A stretch of 64,000 nucleotides of DNA, taken from assembly GCF_014203555.1 (NCBI RefSeq), contig NZ_JACHJH010000004.1, positions 434,001 to 498,000 on the forward strand. Reading direction: 5' to 3'. This stretch comes from Streptomyces olivoverticillatus. Its GTDB lineage: Bacteria; Actinomycetota; Actinomycetes; Streptomycetales; Streptomycetaceae. Below are positions 1 to 7,398 of this stretch, piece by piece (position 1 is the first letter of the stretch; every line of letters starts with the position of its first letter). The notes under the pieces are model-generated. The model ran no database searches. It was not told where the DNA came from and saw only the letters and a program-made list of their open reading frames with translations. A program made the position numbers and the translations under genes.

Positions 1-1
1 G

Positions 2-490
2 GTCAACCGCCGCTACGCGTACGCCGCGCCGGGCGACTCGGAGCGCGTCTTCGGCGAGGACGGCACGGTGCGCACCGGCGACCTCGGCCATCTCGACGAG
101 GACGGCTTCCTGTTCATCCGCGGCCGGGCCGACGACGTCATCGTCCTGGACAACGGCAAGAAGGTCATCGTCCGGCCCATCGAGGAGCAGATGAAGAGCG
201 ACCCGGCGATCGCCGAGTGCGTCCTCTTCTGCCCCGCGCAGACCGACCTGGTGGCCGTGGTCTCCCCCTCGGCCCTCCCCGCCGACACGGAGGCGATCGC
301 GGCCCGGCTGGCCCGGACCAACTCCAGCGTCGAGCGGGACGAGCAGATCCGCAGAGTCGTGGTGGCACAAGAGCCGTTCAGCATCGACAACGGCCTGCTC
401 ACCTCGCAGTTCAAGCCCAAGCGCAAGCAGATCCTCGCCGCCTACGAGCGGGAGATCAACGACACCAAGGAAGGCATCCATGCAGCCTGA
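2..490 (+). CDS. AMP-binding (adenylate-forming) enzyme, C-terminal part, 5' end outside window
   Basis: Partial gene: the frame is open from base 2 and stops at 488-490. The fragment carries the C-terminal hinge and lid of an acyl-CoA synthetase/NRPS A-domain type enzyme. The core motif TGDLGHLDEDGFLFIRGR is followed by ADDVIVLDNGKKV, and the conserved lysine region near the end is FKPKRKQI. Such enzymes activate a carboxylate as acyl-AMP and pass it to CoA or a carrier protein. The next gene overlaps by 11 bp and encodes a free-standing carrier protein, so loading of that carrier is the likely job (inference). The substrate-pocket residues lie outside the window, so specificity cannot be read. 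Confidence 0.85.
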   Translation, partial: VNRRYAYAAPGDSERVFGEDGTVRTGDLGHLDEDGFLFIRGRADDVIVLDNGKKVIVRPIEEQMKSDPAIAECVLFCPAQTDLVAVVSPSALPADTEAIAARLARTNSSVERDEQIRRVVVAQEPFSIDNGLLTSQFKPKRKQILAAYEREINDTKEGIHAA

Positions 491-743
491 GACCGAGACC
501 GCGGCCCGCGAGAACCTTTCCGCAGTCCTCACCCCCGAGATCGCCCCCGAGGAGCTCGACCTCGATCTCGACATGGTCGAGGCCTACGGACTGACCTCCC
601 TCAACAAGGTCCTCTTCCTCACCTCGGTGTGCGAGGAGACCGGGGTCAACCTCGGGCACTTCACCGAGCACGACCTCGCCGCCATGCGCACCCTGCGCGA
701 CGTGGCCGAGGCCCTTTCCCGCTACACGAACGAGGCGGTGTGA
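480..743 (+). CDS. free-standing acyl carrier protein
   Basis: An 87-residue acidic protein with the size and helical pattern of an ACP/PCP. The probable phosphopantetheine serine is Ser40 in AYGLTSLNKVLFL. The residue before it is Thr rather than the usual Asp of the DSL motif, which is odd and could affect which phosphopantetheinyl transferase recognises it. The ATG at 480 overlaps the upstream adenylating gene by 11 bp, implying translational coupling. It probably receives the acyl group from that enzyme and presents it to the GNAT or C45 enzyme downstream (inference from order). Confidence 0.8.
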   Translation: MQPETETAARENLSAVLTPEIAPEELDLDLDMVEAYGLTSLNKVLFLTSVCEETGVNLGHFTEHDLAAMRTLRDVAEALSRYTNEAV

Positions 744-744
744 G

Positions 745-1359
745 ATGAGCTGGGCACAGAACGCGCCGGCCGTCCTGGAGAACGAGCACGTCGTGCTGCG
801 GCCGGTCTCCCCCCAGGACCGCGAGGCCATCCGGGACATCGCGATGGCGCCGGAGATCTGGCGCTACTTCGTCTCGATGATCGAGACCGACGCCGACTTC
901 GAGACGTTCTTCGACGCCACCCTCGCCGACCACGAGGCCGGGCGGCGCGCGGTGTTCGTCATCACCGACAAGTCCACGGGCCGCACCGCCGGCAGCATGA
1001 GCTTCGGCAACATGGCCGAGGCCGACCGGCGCCTGGAGATCGGCTGGTCCTGGCTGGGCCGCGATTTCCAGGGCAAGGGCATCAACCGCTGGGCCAAGTA
1101 CCTGCTCCTGGAGCACGCCTTCGAGAACCTGGACGCCGAGCGCGTCGAGTTCAAGACGGACATCCTCAACGAGCAGGCACGACGCGGACTGCGCAACATC
1201 GGCGCCGTCGAGGAGGGCACCCTGCGCAGCTTCAACTTCATGCCCGGCGGCCGCCGCCGCGACGCCATCTTCTACAGCGTCCTGCGCGCCGAATGGCCGC
1301 GCGTGAAGCAGGAACTGGCGACCAAGCCGAAGGTCTCGCCGCTGGACACCGTCGGATGA
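745..1359 (+). CDS. GNAT-family N-acyltransferase (RimJ/RimL-like)
   Basis: A 204-residue protein with GNAT features: N-terminal LRPVSPQDREAI, and an acyl-CoA pyrophosphate loop FQGKGINRWAKY near residue 112, followed by the RVEFKTDILNEQARRGLRNIGA segment typical of RimJ/RimL-like acetyltransferases. It starts one base after the ACP stop. In this context the donor might be the acyl group on the neighbouring ACP rather than acetyl-CoA, as known for N-acyl amino acid synthases of GNAT fold. That is inference. The acceptor amine is unknown. Confidence 0.8.
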   Translation: MSWAQNAPAVLENEHVVLRPVSPQDREAIRDIAMAPEIWRYFVSMIETDADFETFFDATLADHEAGRRAVFVITDKSTGRTAGSMSFGNMAEADRRLEIGWSWLGRDFQGKGINRWAKYLLLEHAFENLDAERVEFKTDILNEQARRGLRNIGAVEEGTLRSFNFMPGGRRRDAIFYSVLRAEWPRVKQELATKPKVSPLDTVG

Positions 1360-2411
1360 CCGGCGGCCGGGACATCCGCTTCATCCGTGCCGGCGGCGAC
1401 CCCTTCGCCCTCGGGCACGCGCACGGCGAAGCCCTGGCCACCCCGCTGAGGGGCTTCCTCGACGACTCGCTCTGCCGGCTGAACAAGGTCATGCAGCCGC
1501 AGGTCTCGATGGACGCCCTGCTGCCGACGATCGCCGCCTACCGGGCGGCGGTCGCGGCGGCCACGCCGGACCTGGCCGAAGAGGTCCGCGGCCTCGCCGC
1601 CGGAGCGGGGATCGGGGAGGACGAGGCCTGGCTGCTCCAGCTGCGCCGCGAGATCATGGGCTACCGCAAGGTGCCCACCATGGGCGACTGCACCACCTAC
1701 GCACGCACCGGCGCCGCCGCCCAGGGCCACCCCGTGCTGGCGCAGACCGTCGACCTCAACGGGGACCTGGACGACCACATCAGCGTCCTGGAGATCGCCC
1801 GGACCGGCTCCGGCCGCCGGTCGCTCGTCCTGAGCTTCGCGGGCCTGCTCGGCTACCTCGGCATCAACAGCGACGGCCTCGCCGTCGGCCTCAACCTGGT
1901 GCTGGGCGGCCAGTGGCGCCCCGGCCTGCCGCCCTACCTCGCGATCCGCCATCTGCTCGACAGCGCGGGAAGCGTGGCCGAGGCCGTCAAGATCCTGCGC
2001 GACCTGCCGCTGGCGAGCTCCCGCAACCTGATGCTCTGCGACCCCGAACGGGCCGTCTGGGTGGAGGCCCTCGGGGACGAGCTGCGCATCACCGAGACCG
2101 AGCAGGCGGTGCACACCAACCACTTCCTGCACCCCGACTTCGTGCCGTCCGACGAGATCAACGTCTTCGCCCGCAACTCCTCGCTGCGCCGGCTGGAGGC
2201 GGGCACCGCCGGTCTCGACGCCCTGCGGCCCGAAGCGGACCCGGAGGAGCACTTCGGCCTGCTCTCGCAGCCGCCGATCTGCGTCCCCGACCGCGGGGAC
2301 ATCAGGAGCGAACGCACCGTCGCGGCCGTGGTGATGCTGCCCGCACGCGGCGAACTGCACGTGCGGCCCGGCGACCCCTCGCTCTCCGGGACCCGCACCT
2401 TCACGCTGTGA
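1356..2411 (+). CDS. C45-family autoproteolytic acyltransferase/hydrolase (isopenicillin N acyltransferase-like)
   Basis: A 351-residue protein. I take the ATG at 1356, which overlaps the GNAT stop (ATGA), rather than the longer frame beginning upstream. The motif MGDCTTYAR places a candidate N-terminal nucleophile at Cys112, with cleavage expected before it, as in the AAT/C45 Ntn-hydrolase family. Supporting family features are the QTVDLNGDL segment just after the Cys, FAGLLGYLGINSDGLAVGLN, and HTNHFLHP near residue 250. Members hydrolyse or exchange amide-linked acyl chains. Its position in an acyl-activation operon suggests removal or transfer of the acyl group installed by the GNAT (inference). 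Confidence 0.85.
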   Translation: MTGGRDIRFIRAGGDPFALGHAHGEALATPLRGFLDDSLCRLNKVMQPQVSMDALLPTIAAYRAAVAAATPDLAEEVRGLAAGAGIGEDEAWLLQLRREIMGYRKVPTMGDCTTYARTGAAAQGHPVLAQTVDLNGDLDDHISVLEIARTGSGRRSLVLSFAGLLGYLGINSDGLAVGLNLVLGGQWRPGLPPYLAIRHLLDSAGSVAEAVKILRDLPLASSRNLMLCDPERAVWVEALGDELRITETEQAVHTNHFLHPDFVPSDEINVFARNSSLRRLEAGTAGLDALRPEADPEEHFGLLSQPPICVPDRGDIRSERTVAAVVMLPARGELHVRPGDPSLSGTRTFTL

Positions 2412-2431
2412 CCCGGGGGAGAAGGACAGCC

Positions 2432-2458
2432 ATGGCGGTTCCCAGAGTGAGGAATTGA
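2432..2458 (+). CDS. possible 8-residue leader peptide
   Basis: ATG GCG ... TGA encodes MAVPRVRN. A good purine-rich SD (GGAGAAGGA, about 2418-2426) precedes the ATG, and the SD of the next gene (GAGGAA) lies inside the last codons. It could be a leader that couples translation of the downstream gene, or chance. No homology can be claimed for eight residues. Confidence 0.2.
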   Translation: MAVPRVRN

Positions 2459-2464
2459 CGACGA

Positions 2465-3127
2465 ATGAACCGGGACGAGGGCATCGCCCCGCTCCTGCGC
2501 CTGCACGCCATCGCACCGCACCTGACCACCGGCGAACTGCTCCGGGCGGTCTCCCGCGTGCTCACGGGCGGCGACACCCCGCCCGGCGGATGGCGGGCGG
2601 GGCGGTCCGGCTGGGAACTCGGGCACGACGGCTTCTCGGCCGTGGTGACCGGCGCCTGGGACGGGCCGGAGCTGCGCCTGCGCTGGTCGGCCGTACCGGC
2701 CATGGCACCGCGCACGGCCCGGCTGCTCTCCGACATCGCGGCGGCCGCCGGGGACCGGACACCAGCCGGCGACGCGCGGAGCCGGCCGGAGCCGGGGGAG
2801 GCCCACCGGGCCTGGCAGGCCGTGATGAGTCACTGGGGCATCGCCGAGGACGCCATGGCGGAGGTCCGGGAGCCGGGCCGTCTGCACAGCGCTCGGAGCG
2901 ACGGCACCGTGGTGTACGTGTTCGACCACATCGGCCCGCCGGAGCCCCCGCCCGGCTGGCTGCTCCGCTCCTGGCTCGCCCCGGACACGGGCGGCTTCCA
3001 CTGCTCGGTGCGGCACTCCGCGGCCGGTCCCCGGCTGCATGTGGAGGCCGCGCACCCCGACCTCCGCGAGCAGGCCGCGGCGCTGCTGTCCGCCTGGCGG
3101 GCGCACCTCCCGCCCCGGATGTGCTGA
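2465..3127 (+). CDS. hypothetical protein with apparent internal duplication
   Basis: A 220-residue soluble protein that I do not recognise. The two halves share a pattern: GF...V...GPELRLRWS...ARLLSDIAA (about residues 57-95) and GF...V...GPRLHVEAA...AALLSAWRA (about 177-215). This looks like an old tandem duplication of one alpha/beta unit. There is no signal peptide or membrane segment. It is the last gene of the acyl-activation operon, 53 bp after the C45 gene, and is followed by a hairpin. The ATG follows GAGGAATTGACGACGA, a usable SD. Confidence 0.7.
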   Translation: MNRDEGIAPLLRLHAIAPHLTTGELLRAVSRVLTGGDTPPGGWRAGRSGWELGHDGFSAVVTGAWDGPELRLRWSAVPAMAPRTARLLSDIAAAAGDRTPAGDARSRPEPGEAHRAWQAVMSHWGIAEDAMAEVREPGRLHSARSDGTVVYVFDHIGPPEPPPGWLLRSWLAPDTGGFHCSVRHSAAGPRLHVEAAHPDLREQAAALLSAWRAHLPPRMC

Positions 3128-3150
3128 CCGTCACACCGCCGGCACAACGC

Positions 3151-3196
3151 AAAAAAACCGCCCCCGGTCTGCTTGCGCAGCGCCGGGGGCGGTTCT
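3151..3196 (-). terminator. rho-independent terminator after tRNA-Ser(CGA)
   Basis: Inverted repeat AACCGCCCCCGG / CCGGGGGCGGTT. On the minus strand it is followed by seven T residues (a plus-strand A7 run), a canonical terminator for the tRNA. It can also stop the plus-strand operon, though with a weaker T tail. Confidence 0.85.
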
Positions 3197-3201
3197 TGAA
3201 G

Positions 3202-3288
3202 CGGTAGCGGTGGGATTTGAACCCACGGTGGAGTTGCCCCCACACACGCTTTCGAGGCGTGCTCCTTAGGCCGCTCGGACACGCTACC
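3202..3288 (-). tRNA. tRNA-Ser(CGA)
   Basis: An 87-nt class II tRNA with a long variable arm. The acceptor stem is GGTAGCG/CGCTACC with discriminator G. The anticodon arm is CACGC-CT-CGA-AA-GCGTG, giving anticodon CGA, and the T arm is GGGTTCAAATCCC. CCA is not encoded. Confidence 0.95.
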
Positions 3289-3357
3289 GAGAGAGAGCTT
3301 AGCGGACGGTGGGCCGTGCTCTGAAATCGGTTCCCGCGAGGGCCCCCGCGAAGGGGG

Positions 3358-3852
3358 TCAGCGGTCGCGGAAGAAGGCGGTGAGCACCTCGGCGCACTCC
3401 TCGGCGAGGACGCCCTGGACGACCTCCGGGCGGTGGTTGAGCCGGCGGTCGCGGACGACGTCCCACAGCGAACCCGCCGCGCCCGCCTTCTCGTCGGCCG
3501 CGCCGTAGACCACCCGCTCCAGGCGGGAGAGCACGATGGCGCCCGCGCACATCGTGCACGGCTCCAGCGTCACCACGAGCGTGCAGCCGGACAGCCGCCA
3601 CTCGCCGACCGCCTGCGCGGCCTCGCGGATCGCGAGGACCTCCGCATGCCCGGTGGGGTCGCCGGTGGCCTCGCGCTCGTTGCGCCCGCGGCCGATGACG
3701 GAGCCGTCCGGACCCAGCACCACGGCACCCACCGGTACGTCGCCGGTGGCAGGGGCCCGCGCCGCCTCCTCCAGCGCGGCCCGCATCGGGCCGCGCCACG
3801 GGTCGCGGACGGGGTCGTGCTCGGACGCAAGGTCGGGGACGGCTTCGTTCAT
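3358..3852 (-). CDS. tadA: tRNA adenosine(34) deaminase TadA
   Basis: A 164-residue cytidine/deoxycytidylate deaminase-fold enzyme that converts A34 to inosine in tRNA-Arg(ACG). Zinc ligands are His69 in GHAEVL and Cys99/Cys102 in EPCTMC, with Glu71 as the catalytic proton shuttle. The N-terminal 20 residues or so precede the conserved domain, so a start at an internal Met (about residue 23) is also possible. The gene upstream (4439-3897) encodes the actinobacterial protein usually found beside TadA, and the pair is probably cotranscribed on the minus strand. Confidence 0.95.
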   Translation of the reverse strand: MNEAVPDLASEHDPVRDPWRGPMRAALEEAARAPATGDVPVGAVVLGPDGSVIGRGRNEREATGDPTGHAEVLAIREAAQAVGEWRLSGCTLVVTLEPCTMCAGAIVLSRLERVVYGAADEKAGAAGSLWDVVRDRRLNHRPEVVQGVLAEECAEVLTAFFRDR

Positions 3853-3896
3853 GGCACCAGTGTGGGCGCTGCACCCCGGGGCGCGGCGCCCGGAGG

Positions 3897-4439
3897 TCAG
3901 CGGACGGCCTCCAGGATTTCCGGGCAGCCGAGCGCGTCGGTGATCGAACTGAGCGCGTCGCCGTCGAGAGCACCGAGCTCCTTGGCGCCGAACCCGAGGT
4001 CGGAGAGGAGTTCGGGGTCGCCCAGCGGCCCCGCCGGGGCCGGCTCGGAGGAGGCGGAGGCCTCCGCCTCGTCCTCCTCGGGCTCGCCGTCCTCCGTGCC
4101 GTCGAGGTCCAGCCTTTCGAGCTCGTCGTCACCGTCGTCGTCGCGGCCGATGAGCTCGTCGACGAGCATCGCCCCGTACGAGCTCCGGCTCGCCGCGGCG
4201 GCGTCCGACACGTAGACGCGGGGGTCGTCCTCGCCGTCCACCCGGACGATGCCGAACCAGGAGTCCTCCTGCTCGATGAGCACCAGGACCGTGTCGTCGT
4301 CGACCGAGGCCTCGCGGGCCAGGTCGGCGAAGTCGGACAGCGCTTCCACGTTGTCGAGTTCTGTGTCGCTCGCTTCCCACCCGTCTTCGGTGCGCGCGAG
4401 CATTGCGGCGAAGTACACCGTGACTCTCCCACTGGTCAT
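3897..4439 (-). CDS. tRNA adenosine deaminase-associated protein
   Basis: A 180-residue acidic protein conserved next to tadA in actinomycetes. It begins MTSGRVTVYFAAML with a WEASDTELDNVEAL segment. Residues about 118-145 form a low-complexity Glu/Asp/Ala/Ser/Pro linker before a short conserved C-terminal part (LLSDLGFGAKELGALDGDAL). Its molecular role is unknown; the family name comes only from genomic association. No membrane segment or enzyme motif is visible. Confidence 0.85.
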   Translation of the reverse strand: MTSGRVTVYFAAMLARTEDGWEASDTELDNVEALSDFADLAREASVDDDTVLVLIEQEDSWFGIVRVDGEDDPRVYVSDAAAASRSSYGAMLVDELIGRDDDGDDELERLDLDGTEDGEPEEDEAEASASSEPAPAGPLGDPELLSDLGFGAKELGALDGDALSSITDALGCPEILEAVR

Positions 4440-4669
4440 AGGCGGTGCCGGGTCGGACGGGGGACGACCCCGCCCACTCGGAATCGTGGCAGAAACCTCG
4501 GCGTTGCGAGAGGTCTTCCGCGCTGCGTCGTGCAGCAGTCCGAAGAGATGTGGCTCACGTGGGGTCCGTACGGGCGTCGGCGGACCGCCGTACGGGCGTC
4601 ACACAGCCGACGTACGGACGCCATGACGGCGCCATCAGGGCGGTCCACGGGCGAGAAGCGGCTGCCGGG
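4440..4669. other. intergenic region with repeated GTACG-containing motifs
   Basis: No convincing gene. It contains CCGTACGGGCGTC twice (about 4566-4600) and a related inverted GCCGACGTACGGACG (about 4608), so the transcript can form hairpins. It may hold the promoter of the tadA operon and the 3' end of the small gene upstream. Confidence 0.4.
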
Positions 4670-4903
4670 TCACCAGCGGAAGGTCCGCATCCTCATCTGC
4701 TGCCGCATCCGGGCCGCCCGGGCCCGCCGCGGCTGCACCCGGGCCCGCAGCTCTTTTGCCTCGTTGAGCTCCCGCAGGAACTGGGCTCGTCTGCGCCTGC
4801 GTTCCTCGGCGCCCTCCGGATCCTCCCCCGCCGGAGCGTTCGACTCGCGCCGGCCCGCATCTCGCTTGTCACGGTCACGTTTGTCACGGTCACGGCCAGC
4901 CAT
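4670..4903 (-). CDS. small basic hypothetical protein
   Basis: A 77-residue, highly basic protein. The N-terminus carries a repeated RDKRD (MAGRDRDKRDRDKRDAGRR), then a helical segment rich in Arg, Glu and Leu (RAQFLRELNEAKELRARVQPRRARAA is charged and coiled-coil-like). I chose the ATG at 4903 with GAGG about 12 nt upstream. A GTG at 4966 would add 21 residues. It is probably conserved beside upp in Streptomyces; function unknown. Confidence 0.55.
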   Translation of the reverse strand: MAGRDRDKRDRDKRDAGRRESNAPAGEDPEGAEERRRRRAQFLRELNEAKELRARVQPRRARAARMRQQMRMRTFRW

Positions 4904-5064
4904 GGGCAGCACCACCTCGTGCCGAGGGCCTCCGCCCGGAGCGACAGACCGGGCGTACGTGCCCACTTTCCCCCTAAGTGGTGGTTTGATGCCAGGGCGG
5001 CGACAGGCCGTTCCAGCGGCCCGCGCGGGCGCTTGCGCCCAAAAGCTCGGTTAATGTCGACGTC

Positions 5065-5700
5065 ATGCGGATTCATGTCGTGGACCACCCGCTGGTGGCG
5101 CACAAACTCACCACACTGCGCGACAAGCGCACCGACTCCCCCACCTTCCGGCGTCTCGCCGACGAGCTGGTCACCCTGCTCGCCTACGAGGCCACGCGCG
5201 ACGTGCGCACCGAGCAGGTCCACATCGAGTCCCCCGTGACGGCCACCACGGGCGTCAAGCTCTCCCACCCCCGCCCCCTGGTGGTGCCGATCCTCCGGGC
5301 CGGTCTGGGCATGCTCGACGGCATGGTCCGGCTGCTGCCGACGGCCGAGGTCGGCTTCCTGGGCATGATCCGCAACGAGGAGACGCTCAAGGCCGAGACG
5401 TACGCCACGCGCATGCCCGACGACCTCTCGGGCCGCCAGGTCTACGTCCTGGACCCGATGCTCGCCACCGGCGGCACGCTCGTCGCGGCGATCAACGAGC
5501 TGATCGCCCGCGGTGCGGACGACGTCACCGCCATCTGCCTGCTGGCCGCGCCCGAGGGCGTCGAGGTCATGGAGCGCGAGCTGGAGGGCGCCCCGGTGAC
5601 CGTCGTCACCGCTTCGGTGGACGAGCGGCTCAACGAGAACGGCTACATCGTCCCGGGCCTGGGCGACGCGGGCGACCGCATGTACGGCACCGCCGGCTGA
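5065..5700 (+). CDS. upp: uracil phosphoribosyltransferase
   Basis: A 211-residue enzyme making UMP from uracil and PRPP in pyrimidine salvage. The PRPP-binding motif is at residues 128-138 ([11 protein letters not shown]). The uracil-contact region near the C-terminus ([19 protein letters not shown]) is intact, and the length matches the family. It is a single gene on the plus strand, divergent from the small basic gene and closed by a terminator hairpin at 5717-5753. Confidence 0.97.
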   Translation: MRIHVVDHPLVAHKLTTLRDKRTDSPTFRRLADELVTLLAYEATRDVRTEQVHIESPVTATTGVKLSHPRPLVVPILRAGLGMLDGMVRLLPTAEVGFLGMIRNEETLKAETYATRMPDDLSGRQVYVLDPMLATGGTLVAAINELIARGADDVTAICLLAAPEGVEVMERELEGAPVTVVTASVDERLNENGYIVPGLGDAGDRMYGTAG

Positions 5701-5716
5701 CCCGGCGCGCATGACA

Positions 5717-5753
5717 CCGTGCCGGCGGCGCCCTCGGGTGCCGTCGGCACCGG
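5717..5753 (+). terminator. terminator hairpin after upp
   Basis: A long GC-rich stem (CCGTGCCGGCGGCGCC paired with GGTGCCGTCGGCACCGG, one bulge) followed by CGTTTTC. It sits between the convergent upp and LytR_C genes. Confidence 0.65.
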
Positions 5754-5763
5754 CGTTTTCAGC

Positions 5764-6468
5764 TCAGCACTTCGCCGAGGCGGAGGCCGCCGACGGGGAC
5801 GGAGCGGGCGGAGCCGACGACGCGGGCGGCGCGGACGGCTGCTGTCCGTCCAGCCCGGCCAGCGCCCGGTCCGCCTCCTCCTTGGGCGTCAGCGCCTTGA
5901 ACGCGTCGCCGAGGACCAGGTCGACCTCCTGGCCCTCGCGCTGGTCGTCCTTCGCCTCCAGGCCGGTGAGCTGCGTGCCCAGCACCTTGAGCGTGCCGTC
6001 GACGGAGTCCCGCGGGCCCAGCAGTATCGCCGTGCCCCCGACCTTCTTGTCGTACTCGGCCTGGGCATTGCCCACCTGGCCGATCTTGAAGCCGCGCCGC
6101 GCCAGCTCGTCCGCCGTGATCTTGGCGAGGCCCCCGCGCGGGGTGGCGTTGTAGACGTTGACGGTGAAGTCGCCGGGCTTGGGCAGTTCCTTGGGCGCGG
6201 CCCGCGGGGCGGTGCGCCCGTCCGCCTGGGTGCTCGTGCAGTCGCCGCTCTTCTTCCCCGGCCGCGACGCGGCCCGGGTGGTGCTGTGACCGCCGCCGAA
6301 GACGTCGACGAGCTGGAACGTCCCCCAGCCGGCCAGCCCCAGCACGGCGGCCGTGGCGACGAGGACGAGCACGATCCTGCGGCGGTTTCTGGGGCGTCGC
6401 ATGTGCGGGATGCGACGACCCGTGATGCGGTACTTTCCGCCCATGCCGGGAGGGGTGAGCATGCTCAT
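5764..6468 (-). CDS. LytR C-terminal domain-containing membrane protein
   Basis: A 234-residue protein. A basic cytoplasmic N-terminus (RRPRNRRR) is followed by one membrane helix (IVLVLVATAAVLGLAGWGTF, about residues 33-52), then an extracytoplasmic LytR_C domain (FTVNVYNATPRGGLAKITADELARRGF, about 101-190). It ends in a Pro/Ser/Ala tail with a terminal Cys. LytR_C domains occur in cell-wall-associated proteins; here the catalytic LytR-CpsA-Psr domain is absent, so a binding or accessory role is likely (inference). Confidence 0.85.
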   Translation of the reverse strand: MSMLTPPGMGGKYRITGRRIPHMRRPRNRRRIVLVLVATAAVLGLAGWGTFQLVDVFGGGHSTTRAASRPGKKSGDCTSTQADGRTAPRAAPKELPKPGDFTVNVYNATPRGGLAKITADELARRGFKIGQVGNAQAEYDKKVGGTAILLGPRDSVDGTLKVLGTQLTGLEAKDDQREGQEVDLVLGDAFKALTPKEEADRALAGLDGQQPSAPPASSAPPAPSPSAASASAKC

Positions 6469-6581
6469 GAGCGCAGCGTAGTGCTGGGTGCACGCGCTGC
6501 CTACTAGATGATCAATGGGTTGCGCGGACCCCTACCCAAAAGGGCCAATAGCCGCGCATGCCGGTCGCTGCCGGTCGGACA

Positions 6582-6878
6582 TCAGTCCAGTTCGAGTACG
6601 CGGGCGTGCAGCACCTGGCGCTGCTGGAGGGCGGCGCGCACGGCGCGGTGCAGCCCGTCCTCGAGGTAGAGGTCGCCCTGCCACTTCACGACGTGGGCGA
6701 AGAGGTCACCGTAGAAGGTGGAGTCCTCCGCGAGCAGCGTCTCGAGGTCGAGCTGCTGCTTCGTGGTCACCAACTGGTCAAGGCGTACCGGGCGAGGGGC
6801 AACATCCGCCCACTGGCGGGTGCTTTCCCGGCCGTGGTCGGGGTACGGCCGCCCGTTTCCGATGCGCTTGAAGATCAC
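6582..6878 (-). CDS. conserved small actinobacterial protein (often labelled VapB-like)
   Basis: A 98-residue protein beginning MIFKRIGNGRPYPDHGR, with a central RLDQLVTTKQQLDLETLL and the C-terminal YLEDGLHRAVRAALQQRQVLHARVLEL. The EDG-HR-A pattern resembles the ParB/sulfiredoxin nucleotide-binding motif. Homologues are, as I recall, auto-annotated as VapB-family antitoxin. No VapC/PIN toxin gene is adjacent, so the toxin-antitoxin label is not supported here. It looks like a core gene upstream of the LytR_C gene. Confidence 0.7.
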   Translation of the reverse strand: MIFKRIGNGRPYPDHGRESTRQWADVAPRPVRLDQLVTTKQQLDLETLLAEDSTFYGDLFAHVVKWQGDLYLEDGLHRAVRAALQQRQVLHARVLELD

Positions 6879-6990
6879 ACGGAAAGCCTACCGGGCGAGC
6901 GGCTCCCGGCGCAGCCAAGGCGCGGCAGTGCGAAGGTGACAATCGATCCCAATCGGCTGCATTCCGGTGGCGGCGCCCGTGCGACGCGGC

Positions 6991-7020
6991 GCAGCCGCCT
7001 CCGCTGCGGGGGGCGGCTGC
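6991..7020 (-). terminator. hairpin after the DUF5988 gene
   Basis: GCAGCCGCC (6991-6999) pairs with GGCGGCTGC (7012-7020). It lies 16 bp past the stop of the minus-strand gene; the T tail is weak. Confidence 0.45.
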
Positions 7021-7035
7021 TCGGGATGGGCGCGA

Positions 7036-7242
7036 CTACTCTGCGATCTCCGTCCGCTCGAACCACTCGTAGACGGTCAAACGGCCCTCCTCGGTCTCCC
7101 GGTGCTGCGTGGTGACCTTGAAGTGCTCGTATCCGCCACGGTGCCGGATCTTCAATTCGACCCCCGGCGGCGTGATCGGGACGATCCGCGAGGGGAGATC
7201 GTCCGGGCCGCCTTCGAGAACTGCTTTGGCTGAACTGCTCAT
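7036..7242 (-). CDS. DUF5988 family protein
   Basis: A 68-residue protein with the pattern VLEGGPDDLP...KIRHRGGYEHFKVT and ending in VYEWFERTEIAE, matching my recollection of DUF5988 small proteins found in Streptomyces accessory and biosynthetic loci. I chose the ATG at 7242, preceded by GGAAGA at suitable spacing, rather than an in-frame ATG eight codons upstream. Function unknown. It marks the left edge of the accessory island and is oriented with the ATP-grasp operon. Confidence 0.65.
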   Translation of the reverse strand: MSSSAKAVLEGGPDDLPSRIVPITPPGVELKIRHRGGYEHFKVTTQHRETEEGRLTVYEWFERTEIAE

Positions 7243-7352
7243 GGCCACAGTCTTCCGAGATGGCACACAAACCGCTCTCCGGCACGCCGAGAACCACTCT
7301 TCGCGGGGCCAGGCCCTATTAGCAGCCCGGCCGTCCCCGACGCACGCCGGAC

Positions 7353-7377
7353 GGCCGAAGGCCCCGGGCCTTCGGCC
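7353..7377 (-). terminator. terminator-like hairpin after the ATP-grasp operon
   Basis: GGCCGAAGGCC (7353-7363) and GGCCTTCGGCC (7367-7377) form a perfect 11-bp stem 21 bp beyond the ATP-grasp stop. No T run follows on the minus strand. Confidence 0.6.
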
Positions 7378-7398
7378 ATCCGGGCGACGACCGTGCGG

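Noticed and set aside
6582..6878. Toxin-antitoxin locus
   Set aside because: No toxin gene adjacent and the sequence motif points elsewhere.
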